Shown piece by piece: positions 1 through 8,547 of a stretch of DNA of 64,000 nucleotides. Positions within the stretch are counted from its first letter, which is position 1. The number at the start of each line of letters is the position of its first letter. The notes under the pieces were generated by a model that had not been told where the DNA came from, made no database searches, and saw only the letters and a program-made list of their open reading frames with translations. Source of the stretch: Caldilineaceae bacterium (lineage in GTDB: Bacteria > Chloroflexota > Anaerolineae > Caldilineales > Caldilineaceae); contig JAHBVG010000029.1 in assembly GCA_019637695.1 (NCBI GenBank), positions 1 through 64,000 on the forward strand, written 5' to 3'. Made by a program: the position numbers and the translations under genes.

Positions 1-1
1 A

Positions 2-412
2 TGGGGAAGCGCCTCTGCCTGGGCCGGTCCCTGGCCGATAACAGCATTACCCGGCAGTGGAACTCTACAAGCACAAAGCGACTTCGTCATCAACGACACG
101 CTGTACCAGGCTTTCTGGCGGGGAAACCAGAATTGGATCCGCACTGTACCGATTGTGAACGGAGTAGAGCAATGGGGAAGCGCCTCGGCCTGGGCCGGTC
201 CTTATACCATCTCTGTCCTACCCGGTAGCGGCGATATGCAGATTACGGCAGATTATGTACTCAACCATACGCTCCACCAGGAATTCTGGCGGGGAAACCA
301 GGGCTACCGGAGAACCGTGCCTATTGTGGGCAGTACTCCTCAATGGGGGTCAGCCTCTGCCTGGTCTTCACCCATGTCTACCAGTGGATTGACCGGCAGC
401 GGCACATTATAG
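2..412 (+). CDS. 3' end of a 57-residue tandem-repeat protein (partial)
   Basis: The gene enters from the left edge, so its start and any signal peptide are not visible. The 136 residues seen are built from an exact 57-residue (171-base) period: the block WGSASAW begins at bases 2, 173 and 344, and each full unit carries an FWRGNQ segment, RTVPIV and LPGSG. The last unit stops soon after WGSASAW. Regular aromatic- and glycine-rich units suggest a beta-propeller or a lectin-like repeat (PLL/DUF346-type proteins look similar), which is inference. A strong hairpin follows at 518-554. Function is unknown; a surface or secreted binding protein is the best guess. Confidence 0.75.
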   Translation, partial: WGSASAWAGPWPITALPGSGTLQAQSDFVINDTLYQAFWRGNQNWIRTVPIVNGVEQWGSASAWAGPYTISVLPGSGDMQITADYVLNHTLHQEFWRGNQGYRRTVPIVGSTPQWGSASAWSSPMSTSGLTGSGTL

Positions 413-517
413 ACGCTCAATTTCTACGTGCTGCCATAGGTCATCCGCCAATTCGTCAACTTGCTCAGATGCTTGTCAATCACATGGCGGGCTACAGCGC
501 CATCTGCTAATGGCAAC

Positions 518-554
518 CAGACCCGTCAGGTTTCCGAGAAACCTGGCGGGTCTG
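518..554. terminator. Hairpin between convergent genes, GACCCGCCAGGTT family
   Basis: Two 16-base arms (518-533 and 539-554) pair completely apart from one T-G wobble, around the loop CCGAG. A T run follows on the plus strand. It sits between the convergent repeat-protein gene and oligopeptidase B, so it can stop transcription from both sides. A near-identical hairpin occurs at 35979-36012, so this is also a member of a dispersed palindrome family. Confidence 0.8.
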
Positions 555-558
555 CCTT

Positions 559-2622
559 TTACACCATCCCCAGCACCTTGAGCAGAAACGCATACTCGAA
601 CGCTGTCTCTTTGAGATAGTCGTAGCGGCCCGATGCGCCGCCGTGGCCGCCGCCCATGTTGGTTTTGAGCAGCAGGGGGTTGTCGTCGATCTTGACGGCG
701 CGCAGTTTGGCGATCCACTTGGCCGGTTCCCAATATTGCACGCGCGGATCGTTCAAGCCCGCCGTTGCCAAAATGGGCGGATAGGCTTTGGCTTCCACGT
801 TGTCGTAGGGCGAATAGGATTTCATGTAGGCGTAGTAGTCGGGATCGTTGGGGTTGCCCCACTCTTCATATTCCGGCACGGTGAGGGGGATGGTGGGATC
901 GAGCATGGTGCTGATCACATCCACAAAGGGGACGCCAGCGATGACGCCGGCAAAGAGATCTGGGCGCAGGTTGACGACCGCGCCCATGAGCAATCCGCCA
1001 GCGCTGCGCCCCATGATTACCAACTTGCGCGGATTGGTGTAGCCCTGTTCGATCAGGTGTTCGGCGCAGGCGATGAAATCGGTGAAGGTGTTCTTTTTGT
1101 GCAGGAATTTTCCGCTCTCATACCAATGACGGCCCAATTCGCTGCCGCCGCGGATGTGGGCAATGGCAAAGACAAAGCCCCGGTTGAGCAGGGCAATGCG
1201 GCTGCTGTTGAAGATAGGCTCCATGCTGAATCCATACGATCCATAGCCGTAAAGGAAGGTGGGGTTGTTGCCGTCGAGTTGAACATCCTTGTGGTGGACG
1301 AGCGAGATCGGCACCTTCACCCCGTCGGGCGCAGTGGCCCACAGCCGTTCGGAGACGAAGTCGCCGGCCACATAGCCGGGCGCTTCCTGTTCCTTGCGCA
1401 GGATCTGATACTGCCCGTGCATACTGTAATCGTAAATCGTCTTGGGCTGTACCAACGACGTGTAACCGTAACGCAGAAAGCTGCTCCGATAGTCGGGGTT
1501 GCGTTCGGGCGTGGTGGTGTAAACCGGCTCGTGGAAGGTGATGCGATGGGCGTCGCCGCTGTGAAGATTCTGCACACGGATCTGGCGCAGCCCCTGTTCC
1601 CGTTCGTAGATCACAAGGTAGCCGAGGAAGCACTCCATACTTTCGAGCTTGACGTGATCACGGTGGGCGATGAATTCACGCCAATGCTCGCGGCTCGGCG
1701 CGCTCACCGGCGTCTCCATGACGCGGAAATTGGCAGCGTCCCAATTGGTGAGGATGAAAAAGCGTTCGTCGCCATTTTCGGCCACATGGTGCGCGACTTT
1801 GTACTCCATCTTGTGGATGCGCGGCTGGATCACACGCAGGGGCGCGTCCACGGCGTCGGCGTCAAGAAAGTGGACTTCGGTGGTCAGATGGCTATGAATC
1901 ATCAGAAAGATGTAGCGTTTACTTTTGGCCTTGTACATCTGAAGTTCGAAGGTTTCATTCGACTCGTGGTAAATCAGCGTATCCGCAGCGGGATCGTCGC
2001 CCAGACGGTGGCGGATGAGTTTGTCAGGGCGTTTGGCCGCATCCAACGTCAAATAGTAGAGAGAGCGGCTGTCGTTGGCCCATTCCAAGCCGTAGTAGGT
2101 GTTGCCAATCTGGTCGGGCAGCAGATCGCCGCTCTCCAGATCCTTGACGTGCAGGGTGAAGACCTCAGAGCCGTCGGTGTCCACAGCGTAGGCCAACAGG
2201 CGATGATCGGGGCTGACCATAAAATTCCCCAAGCGTAGATAGTCAAGACCCTCCGCTAACCGGTTGAGATCGAGCAGGATCTCCTCAGGGGTGTCCAGGC
2301 TGCCCCGCTTGCGGCAATAAATGGCGTATTGATTGCCTTCCTCAGTGCGCTCGTAATAGAAATAATCGTCGATCTGCACAGGGACGGTGCTATCGCTCTC
2401 TTTGATGGCGGCGCGCATCTCGTTGTAAAGCTGCTCTTGAAGCGCGACAGTGTCGGCCATCACCGCCTCAGTATACTCGTTTTCCGCGTTCAAATAGTCG
2501 ATTACCGCCCCATTCTCACGTTCGCGCAGCCAGAAATGGTCATCCATGCGCAGATCGTCATGAAGCCGCAGTTCCACCGGCCTGCTCTCGGCGACGGGTG
2601 GGGTAGGGATAGAGTCAGACAT
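559..2622 (-). CDS. ptrB: Oligopeptidase B (S9A prolyl-oligopeptidase family)
   Basis: Serine peptidase of the S9A family that cleaves short peptides after basic residues in the cytoplasm; no signal peptide is present. The 687 residues match the family length (E. coli PtrB is about 686). The N-terminal part (about 1-400) is the propeller that limits access to short peptides; the C-terminal part (about 420-687) is the alpha/beta hydrolase domain. The nucleophile is Ser540 in MGRSAGG, the acid Asp625 in GLNDPRVQYWEP, and the histidine His660 in GGGHGGASGR. The oxyanion-side motif HIRGGSELGR is also present. AAGGA lies about 9 bases before the ATG. The gene stands alone, convergent with the repeat protein. 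Confidence 0.95.
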   Translation of the reverse strand: MSDSIPTPPVAESRPVELRLHDDLRMDDHFWLRERENGAVIDYLNAENEYTEAVMADTVALQEQLYNEMRAAIKESDSTVPVQIDDYFYYERTEEGNQYAIYCRKRGSLDTPEEILLDLNRLAEGLDYLRLGNFMVSPDHRLLAYAVDTDGSEVFTLHVKDLESGDLLPDQIGNTYYGLEWANDSRSLYYLTLDAAKRPDKLIRHRLGDDPAADTLIYHESNETFELQMYKAKSKRYIFLMIHSHLTTEVHFLDADAVDAPLRVIQPRIHKMEYKVAHHVAENGDERFFILTNWDAANFRVMETPVSAPSREHWREFIAHRDHVKLESMECFLGYLVIYEREQGLRQIRVQNLHSGDAHRITFHEPVYTTTPERNPDYRSSFLRYGYTSLVQPKTIYDYSMHGQYQILRKEQEAPGYVAGDFVSERLWATAPDGVKVPISLVHHKDVQLDGNNPTFLYGYGSYGFSMEPIFNSSRIALLNRGFVFAIAHIRGGSELGRHWYESGKFLHKKNTFTDFIACAEHLIEQGYTNPRKLVIMGRSAGGLLMGAVVNLRPDLFAGVIAGVPFVDVISTMLDPTIPLTVPEYEEWGNPNDPDYYAYMKSYSPYDNVEAKAYPPILATAGLNDPRVQYWEPAKWIAKLRAVKIDDNPLLLKTNMGGGHGGASGRYDYLKETAFEYAFLLKVLGMV

Positions 2623-2640
2623 AGATATGCTTCCTTGTGA

Positions 2641-2745
2641 ATGGTGATTCGGGATTGGGGGGTGGTGATTAGGGATTGGGGACTGGGGATCGGGAGTCCT
2701 TTGTCTTCCGTCCGCGGTCTTCTGTTCACCGTCTGCAGTCTTCTG
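2641..2745. repeat. Intergenic G-rich word block (possible G-quadruplex)
   Basis: Between ptrB and the cupin gene lies a block of the words GGGATTGGGGACTGGGGATC. Bases 2672-2694 hold four runs of three or four G separated by three-base spacers, which fits the usual G-quadruplex pattern. Similar blocks recur near 9453, 24191, 25440, 35420, 43031 and 56420. It is followed by a stretch made of CCGTCTGCGGTCTTCTG-like words. No coding content is seen. Confidence 0.7.
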
Positions 2746-3072
2746 TCAATGATCCGGCGCCGGCGCGATCCCCACAAGGAGCACCAGCCGCGCATCCCCC
2801 CGATTGGCGACGCCGTGGGGGATGTCCGCCGCGGCCCAAATTGTCATACCCGGACCGGCGCTGCGGATGTCCGCGCCCACGGTGAACTCGCCTTCGCCTT
2901 CCAACACAAAATAAAACTTGTCCTGATCGCCGTGGGTATGGACCGATTGGACCTGCCCTGGCTCCAGACAATTGAGACCGAGCAGCAGCCGTCCGCTCTC
3001 AAAGAGCGTCGATTTGAAAAATTTATCCGCGCGTGCGCCAACGCGATCGCGGTAGTCGATAAATGAGGTCAT
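2746..3072 (-). CDS. Small cupin-domain protein
   Basis: A 108-residue single-domain cupin. Motif 1 contains His45 and His47 (HTHGDQDKFYFVLEGEGEF), with Gln50/Asp51 in the acidic position, and motif 2 contains His86 (PHGVAN). These would bind one metal ion inside a six-stranded barrel. AGGAG precedes the ATG by 7 bases. It is in the same direction as ptrB, separated by the G-rich word block. The family includes isomerases, dioxygenases and sugar- or signal-binding proteins, and nothing here decides which, so no reaction is assigned. Confidence 0.8.
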   Translation of the reverse strand: MTSFIDYRDRVGARADKFFKSTLFESGRLLLGLNCLEPGQVQSVHTHGDQDKFYFVLEGEGEFTVGADIRSAGPGMTIWAAADIPHGVANRGDARLVLLVGIAPAPDH

Positions 3073-3104
3073 GGGAGATCTCCTGTGCGTGATTCGTAAT
3101 TCGT

Positions 3105-3141
3105 AGTGCGTAGACGAGTGTCACTTGCAACCTGCAACCTT
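3105..3141. repeat. Dispersed intergenic word, copy 1
   Basis: The stretch from AGTGCGTAGACGA through the doubled TGCAACC to TTGCC recurs at about 33149-33194 with only small differences. Related TGCAA/ACCTGC words occur again at 43130-43210. It lies in the 199-base gap between the divergent cupin and CBS genes, which also holds TATCTGCCACCTGC words and no recognisable gene. Any promoters for the two flanking genes must lie in or beside this repeat. Confidence 0.65.
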
Positions 3142-3271
3142 GCCACCACTTTTGCCTTTTGGTTTTTGCCTTCTCTTCCTTTCGCCTTCTCTCTTCTGGG
3201 CTAACTGCTATCTGCCACCTGCTATCTGCTATAATCCAAAGTAGGATCAATCATAACTGCCGGAGGTCTCT

Positions 3272-3670
3272 GTGAAAAATCTGAGTGTGCTTAAGGCGAA
3301 ACGATACGGCGTCTATACTTGTAGGGCGGAGACAACCCTGGGGGAAGCCGCCCGCACTATGGTTAAGGAAGATATTAGCACGTTGGTAGTGGTGGATGAT
3401 AGAGAGTGCTTGCTGGGCCTGATTACGCGCATTGACCTGATGCGCGTGCGCTATGAACGGGACGATTGGCGCGATCAAACGGTGAAGGATGCGATGACCA
3501 CCGAAGTCGTCACCGTCTCCCCGGTGGATACGCTCAACACGGTGATGGCGCTGCTGTTGGAACGTCACATTCACCGCGTTGTCGTCGTCCGTCAGGAAGA
3601 GGACGGCCAGCATCCCGTCGCTGTCCTCTCGGCGGCGGATATTCTTTATCATATGGCGCGGGAGGGTTAG
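3272..3670 (+). CDS. Tandem CBS-domain protein
   Basis: 132 residues forming one CBS pair (Bateman module): CBS1 about residues 7-60, with DISTLVVVDD and GLITRIDLMRV, and CBS2 about 70-130, with VKDAMTTEVVTVSP and HRVVVV. Such stand-alone pairs bind adenine nucleotides and sense energy or redox state. The start is GTG at 3272, preceded by GGAGG at a good distance. It lies just upstream of the hybrid histidine kinase and runs in the same direction, but the 80-base gap contains repeat words, so co-transcription is possible rather than shown. The partner protein is unknown. Confidence 0.9.
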   Translation: MKNLSVLKAKRYGVYTCRAETTLGEAARTMVKEDISTLVVVDDRECLLGLITRIDLMRVRYERDDWRDQTVKDAMTTEVVTVSPVDTLNTVMALLLERHIHRVVVVRQEEDGQHPVAVLSAADILYHMAREG

Positions 3671-3752
3671 AGATTGGGGACTGGGGACTGGCTAGTAGAT
3701 ATTGGGTATTCGATTCTTCCGCCGTCTGCGGTCTGCTTAAAGCCAACAACTT

Positions 3753-5933
3753 ATGGATCAAACAACTTCACTTGCGTCCCCGAATGATGATTTTACACCC
3801 AAGGTGCGCGTCACCGTCAAGGCGGTGACGCTGGGATTGGCGGCCATCGGCGCGCTCATCGGCATCATCGGGGGGACGCCAACCCACATGTGGGAAAGCA
3901 TGCCCATCGCCCTGGCGATCCTCGGTATGGCGGTGGGCGGCTGGCTGCTCGACGAGTGGCGTCCGCAGGTTGCGGCCTGGTTTGTCTCGCTTAGCCTTAT
4001 ATTCGTGGTACTCATCTTGCGCATCAGACTCGACGCCCCCGGCGGAATCGTCCTTTTGGTGCTGCCAGCGGCGCTGAGCATGGTCATGCTGGGCAACCGC
4101 GCAGGGATCGCTATGACCGCCGCCAACAGCATAATCGCCATCCTCCTCTGGCAGCGTGGAACCATCCAACCAATGGAAATGTCGCTCTCGGTGGCCGCCA
4201 TGTGGAGCATTTCCCTCATCTATTGGGCTACCTTCCGCTCGATCCACGAATTGGTGAATTGGTCGTGGACCCACTACCGCAAGGCGCAGGACGCCCTCAA
4301 TGAGGTACGCGCAAGCCGGGGGCAACTGCACCAAACCCTGGATGATCTGGCCCATGCCAACCGTCAATTGGCGCTGATGAACAGGCGATTGGCGGCGGCG
4401 CAGATGGCCGCCGAGGAAGCGCGCAAGGCCAAAGCAGCCTTCGTTGCCAATGTCAGCCACGAGTTCCGCACCCCGCTCAACATGATCATCGGCCTCTCGG
4501 ATCTGTTGATCGAGACGCCCCATGTCTACGGATCCCTACTGCCGCCCCTGCTGCTCGAAGATCTGGAGATCGTGCAGCGCAACTCGCAACACCTGCTCAG
4601 TATGGTCAATGATGTACTCGATCTCAGCCAGATCGAAGCGGATCGGCTGGCGCTACATCGCGATCGGGTGGATCTCGCCGATCTCGTGGAAAAATCGGTG
4701 GATGTCGTCCACCCACTGCTTGTCAAAAAACAGGTGACGATGCAGATCGATCTGCCGCCCGACCTGCCCGAAGTCTACTGTGACGGCACGCGTGTGCGGC
4801 AGGTCCTCGTGAACCTGCTCAGTAACGCCGCTCGCCACACCGAAGGCGGCAGCGTCCGCGTGGAGGTGAGCCACGACGATTACGCGGTCACCGTCTGCGT
4901 CCGCGATACAGGACCGGGCATCCCGCCTGAGGAAGCCGCGCACATCTTCGAGCCGTTTTACCGGGGAACCTTTGGGGCGCGGCGCAACGATAGCGGCAGC
5001 GGGCTGGGCTTAAGCATCAGCCAACAATTTATCCAAATGCACAAAGGTCAAATGTGGCTCAAAAGCAGTGTAGGGGTGGGCAGCGCCTTTTTCTTTAGCC
5101 TGCCATTACAGCCGTTGGCGCACATCCAGAGCGGCGCAGAACGCTGGCTTTTAGAGGAATGGCGCTGGCATGAACGCACTCAACCCTCTGCTGCGACTAA
5201 TGAACCGGCGACGCCGCGGATCTTGATCTGCGACGCCAACCCGGATCTACAGGCAGCGTTTGCCCGCTTCGACGATAAGATAATCTATGATCGGGTCGAG
5301 TCGCTGGCCGAGGCTGTGGAAGAGATGGGACGTCTCCCCGCGCAGAGCCTGATCATCAACGCGGCCTCGCCGCGTCTGCTCCTGGAGATAATGAATCGAG
5401 CGCAGCAGATCTGGCCGGATCTACCGGTGATCGGCTGCTGTCTGGCCCCCAAACTTGGACACGCGCTGGCTGCCGGCGCTTTGGGTCAATTGCTCAAACC
5501 TATCACCCATGCCGATCTCAACGCCATTGTGGATCAGATCGATCCACTGCCGCGCACTGTCCTTGTGGTGGATGACGACGCCGACGCCCGCCGTCTCTTC
5601 AGCCGCATGTTGACCGCCGATCATCCCGATTTGCGGGTGGTGACAGCATCCACCGGCGGCGAGGCGATTGAGAAGATGTATACACATGCGCCCGATCTCG
5701 TGCTGCTGGATATTATGCTGCCGGATATGGACGGCTGGCAGGTGCTGGCAGCGAAAGTGGAGAACGAGACCCTGCGCCCCATCCCGACGTTTTTACTCTC
5801 CGCACAGGACCCCAATAGCGAACCGCTGGCGACAGCCATCATTGCCGTGGGCATGGGTGAGAAGATCCCGTTCCACAAGCTCATGCGCTGCGCGGAGATC
5901 CTCCCCTTGCTGCTGCAACAGAGCAGAGAATAG
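3753..5933 (+). CDS. Membrane hybrid sensor histidine kinase
   Basis: 726 residues. About five hydrophobic segments fill residues 24-165, with no obvious extracellular sensor domain. A short coiled coil (180-225) leads to a HisKA domain with phospho-accepting His236 (VSHEFRTPLNM). The ATPase domain follows (about 335-450) with the N box LLSNAARHTEGG, G1 box DTGPGIPP and G2 box GSGLGLSISQQ. Residues 485-590 resemble a receiver but have no phosphorylatable Asp (LIINAASP), so this is a pseudo-receiver. The C-terminal receiver (600-720) is intact with Asp653 (LLDIMLPDMDGW). The ribosome site is weak. Its likely partner is the convergent response regulator at 5959-7137. Confidence 0.92.
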   Translation: MDQTTSLASPNDDFTPKVRVTVKAVTLGLAAIGALIGIIGGTPTHMWESMPIALAILGMAVGGWLLDEWRPQVAAWFVSLSLIFVVLILRIRLDAPGGIVLLVLPAALSMVMLGNRAGIAMTAANSIIAILLWQRGTIQPMEMSLSVAAMWSISLIYWATFRSIHELVNWSWTHYRKAQDALNEVRASRGQLHQTLDDLAHANRQLALMNRRLAAAQMAAEEARKAKAAFVANVSHEFRTPLNMIIGLSDLLIETPHVYGSLLPPLLLEDLEIVQRNSQHLLSMVNDVLDLSQIEADRLALHRDRVDLADLVEKSVDVVHPLLVKKQVTMQIDLPPDLPEVYCDGTRVRQVLVNLLSNAARHTEGGSVRVEVSHDDYAVTVCVRDTGPGIPPEEAAHIFEPFYRGTFGARRNDSGSGLGLSISQQFIQMHKGQMWLKSSVGVGSAFFFSLPLQPLAHIQSGAERWLLEEWRWHERTQPSAATNEPATPRILICDANPDLQAAFARFDDKIIYDRVESLAEAVEEMGRLPAQSLIINAASPRLLLEIMNRAQQIWPDLPVIGCCLAPKLGHALAAGALGQLLKPITHADLNAIVDQIDPLPRTVLVVDDDADARRLFSRMLTADHPDLRVVTASTGGEAIEKMYTHAPDLVLLDIMLPDMDGWQVLAAKVENETLRPIPTFLLSAQDPNSEPLATAIIAVGMGEKIPFHKLMRCAEILPLLLQQSRE

Positions 5934-5963
5934 GTCACAGATCTGTGCGATCTGTGACCTATT
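5929..5963. terminator. Perfect bidirectional hairpin between kinase and regulator
   Basis: Arms 5929-5943 and 5949-5963 are a perfect 15-base inverted repeat (AATAGGTCACAGATC) around a five-base loop. The left arm overlaps the histidine kinase stop codon and the right arm overlaps the last codons of the minus-strand regulator, so the gene ends themselves form the hairpin. It is placed to end transcription from both convergent genes, although no long T run follows. Confidence 0.7.
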
Positions 5964-7137
5964 CTGTCGCCGGGCGAATGGCGGTGTCCAGCGCGGCGAT
6001 GAGTTCACCGCGGCGGACAGGTTTAGCAAGGTAGCCGGTCGCGCCCAAGGCCAGGGCCAGTTCTTCTTCTTGGATGACAGAGCAAACGATGATGGGGAGC
6101 GTTCGGCTGAGGGGATGCTGGCGTAATAGGGAGAGCAGTTCCCAGCCGTCGCTCGAAGGGAGCATCACGTCGAGGATGATGATGTTGGGGTGCAGGCTTT
6201 CCACCGTTTCAAAGAGGAGGCTGCCGTCGGTCAGCGCGGTGATCTGATAGCGGGTCTCTTGGAGGTAGCGACGGTAAAAATGGTGCAGATCCTCGTTGTC
6301 GTCCACCACAAGCACGCGGATCGGCGGCGCAGCAGGCAGCAGAATGGCGAGGATGGTTCGCTCCTGGCGTTGATCGATCTCAAGCGCGCCCCCATATTTG
6401 GCGAGCAACTCCTGCATCAACGCATCCTCGCGCAGATGATCGATGGGCGCGCGATCTCCGCTGATCTCAATGCGGATCTGTTCAGCCTGCGCGTAAGCGT
6501 CCGGCTCAATCGTCCCCGTGGAAAGATGGCGGGACCATTCGGTGATGGCGCGCACGAGCAGTTGACGCAGCCCGGCAGCATGGACCATCGCCATTAAGCC
6601 TGGCCGGTGCGCGCTGGCGCGCAGCGTCACCCCCGTATTGGCGAGGACTGGGGCCAGCAGATCCACCACGCCGCGCAGCGTCTCCTCCACATCGGCGATC
6701 CCCGCCGGCGCGTGGCGCTGAAGCGAGGTCAATTCCTGGCGGAGTTGGGCCGACCAATCTGGGGATGGATGGGGTTCCCCGGCCTGTTGGGCGCGCTGCC
6801 AGAGAATTTGGGCCAGCGCTGTCACCGCTTCGCTCTGCTCACGGCGCACATGCCGGGCGGTGATGTGAAGACGCCCTGCGGTCTCGTCCTGGGTGAGTTG
6901 CTCCACATAGCGATAGGACAACACCTGATAGATACGGCGACTGCGCGCTTCGGGCGGCGTCTCCGGGGACGGTTGCATGGCGGCGATGGTCTGGCGCAGA
7001 AGATCTTGCCAGGCGGTTGAGGGTTCTGCGCGGCGAGCAAGCATCTCCAGAAATGACTGCGACGGCTGAAACGTCGGATCGTAGAGACGGTTGAGCGCGG
7101 TTTGAACTTCCTCTAAAAACGTCTCAAAGATCATCAT
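5959..7137 (-). CDS. Response regulator with N-terminal helix-turn-helix and degenerate ATPase-like middle
   Basis: 392 residues with an inverted layout. Residues about 60-115 look like a sigma-region-4 or HTH segment (QDETAGRLHITARHVRREQ), residues 130-270 resemble a worn-down GHKL ATPase fold (LLVRAITEWSRHL and KYGGALEIDQ, without clear G boxes), and residues 273-392 are a normal receiver (VLVVDDNEDL, phospho-acceptor Asp323 in IILDVMLPSSDGW, Lys in YLAKPVRRGEL). The receiver is at the C-terminus rather than the usual N-terminus. It converges with the hybrid kinase, an obvious candidate phosphodonor. It may bind DNA; the output is inferred, not proven. Confidence 0.8.
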   Translation of the reverse strand: MMIFETFLEEVQTALNRLYDPTFQPSQSFLEMLARRAEPSTAWQDLLRQTIAAMQPSPETPPEARSRRIYQVLSYRYVEQLTQDETAGRLHITARHVRREQSEAVTALAQILWQRAQQAGEPHPSPDWSAQLRQELTSLQRHAPAGIADVEETLRGVVDLLAPVLANTGVTLRASAHRPGLMAMVHAAGLRQLLVRAITEWSRHLSTGTIEPDAYAQAEQIRIEISGDRAPIDHLREDALMQELLAKYGGALEIDQRQERTILAILLPAAPPIRVLVVDDNEDLHHFYRRYLQETRYQITALTDGSLLFETVESLHPNIIILDVMLPSSDGWELLSLLRQHPLSRTLPIIVCSVIQEEELALALGATGYLAKPVRRGELIAALDTAIRPATE

Positions 7138-7319
7138 GTCCTAATCATGTCCGCATTGGGTCCTTGTGGTTGTGGGGGCAGATACCTATAATGGGGACAA
7201 CCTCACGCTATTCTAGCATGTCTAGATTCACCGTTCAATTCGTTAGCACACGGCCATTGTAACTATCCACTGCCGTCAATCGACAAAAGTCTGTACTGAT
7301 CAACGACATGGTGGAATCT

Positions 7320-7358
7320 GTAGGTGCGGGCCGACCGCAGCGGTCGGCCTGCACCTAC
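7320..7358. repeat. 39-base palindrome in the leader of the transporter operon
   Basis: GTAGGTGC...GCACCTAC encloses GGCCGACCGC/GCGGTCGGCC, giving a nearly perfect palindrome centred at 7339 with one mismatched pair. A related core (GACTGCAGCGGTCGGCT) appears at 56503-56519. It lies in the 345-base gap 7138-7482 between the divergent regulator and the permease operon. It could be a dispersed hairpin or an operator. The rest of the gap shows no gene. Confidence 0.6.
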
Positions 7359-7482
7359 GTTTCATCATCTTCCTGATCAATACACAATCGATAACATTCC
7401 TGTGTCGTCTGTAGCGTCTACCTGCGTGGGCGGGTTTTCCATACGCAGCCGAAGGACGCTCCAATCAACAAGGCATCTGATC

Positions 7483-8499
7483 ATGACCGAAGAGACCCGG
7501 TTCAGTTCGTCCTCTACCCTTGCGGAACCTTCTCTGGCGGCGCGACCGCTCAAGGCGCAGCGGGGCACAGAGTCGTTCCTCAGCCGATTTATCAGCGCAC
7601 GCGATCTGAACACCAATCTACATCTGCTGTTGATGGCGTTGCCCGGCATCCTGCTGCTCTTTGTCTTCGCCTACTTGCCCATGTTCGGCATCATTGTCGC
7701 CTTCAAGAACTATCGCTTCAACGAAGGGATTCTGGGCAGCGCGTGGGTGGGCTTCGAGAATTTCCGTTTTCTTTTTGGCACGGACGCGGCCTGGCGCATC
7801 ACCCGCAACACGATTGTGATGAACGCTATTTTCATCACCGTCAACACCACCGCGTCGCTCATCATCGCCATTCTGCTCAACGAGGTCTACCGCAGCCGCA
7901 TGGTGAAGTATTATCAGACGCTGCTCTTCTTTCCTTATTTCATCTCGTGGGTGGTTGCCAGCTATTTTGTCTTCGGCATCCTCAACGCCTCCAACGGGTT
8001 GCTCAATCAGTTATTGATCAGCCTGGGCTTCGATCCCGTCACCTGGTATCGCGCACCCGAATATTGGCCGGCCATCCTCACGCTGGCGAATTTGTGGAAC
8101 GGCGTCGGCTTTGGCAGCATCATCTACCTGGCCGGCATCCTGGGCATCTCGCCAGAGTTGTTCGAGGCTGCCAAGATCGACGGGGCCAACAAATGGCAGC
8201 AGATCCGCTACATCACCCTGCCCATGCTGTTGCCATTGATCGTCATCCTGACCCTGCTGGCGATTGGCAAGATCTTCAACGCCGATTTTGGCCTTTTCTA
8301 TTTCCTGCCGCGCAACACGCCCATGCTCTACAGCACCACCGATGTGATCGATACCTTTGTCTACCGGTCGTTGGTGGAGCTGGGCAACATCAGCATGGCG
8401 GCGGCGGCCGGCTTCTATCAGTCTATGGTCGGCTTCATCCTGGTGATCGGCGCCAACTGGATGGTCCGCCGTTACAACGCCGATTACTCTCTGTTTTGA
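7483..8499 (+). CDS. Carbohydrate ABC transporter permease, LplB type
   Basis: 338 residues with about six membrane spans after a hydrophilic N-terminal tail of about 45 residues. The cytoplasmic EAA loop that docks the ATPase is clear (ELFEAAKIDGANKWQQIR). The start was placed at ATG 7483, with AAGG 9 bases upstream, rather than at an upstream in-frame codon that would run through the palindrome. It pairs with the permease at 8548 and the LplA-like binding protein at 10679; this trio normally imports oligosaccharides or polysaccharide fragments. No ATPase gene is nearby. Confidence 0.9.
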   Translation: MTEETRFSSSSTLAEPSLAARPLKAQRGTESFLSRFISARDLNTNLHLLLMALPGILLLFVFAYLPMFGIIVAFKNYRFNEGILGSAWVGFENFRFLFGTDAAWRITRNTIVMNAIFITVNTTASLIIAILLNEVYRSRMVKYYQTLLFFPYFISWVVASYFVFGILNASNGLLNQLLISLGFDPVTWYRAPEYWPAILTLANLWNGVGFGSIIYLAGILGISPELFEAAKIDGANKWQQIRYITLPMLLPLIVILTLLAIGKIFNADFGLFYFLPRNTPMLYSTTDVIDTFVYRSLVELGNISMAAAAGFYQSMVGFILVIGANWMVRRYNADYSLF

Positions 8500-8547
8500 A
8501 CCGTAGGGACAGGTCTCTGTGCCTGCCCTTCCGCATAGGAGATCCCG

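Noticed and set aside
643..2238. 531-codon open frame on the plus strand opposite oligopeptidase B
   Set aside because: It is the antisense shadow of a well-conserved GC-rich gene; the product has no recognisable domain and no ribosome site.
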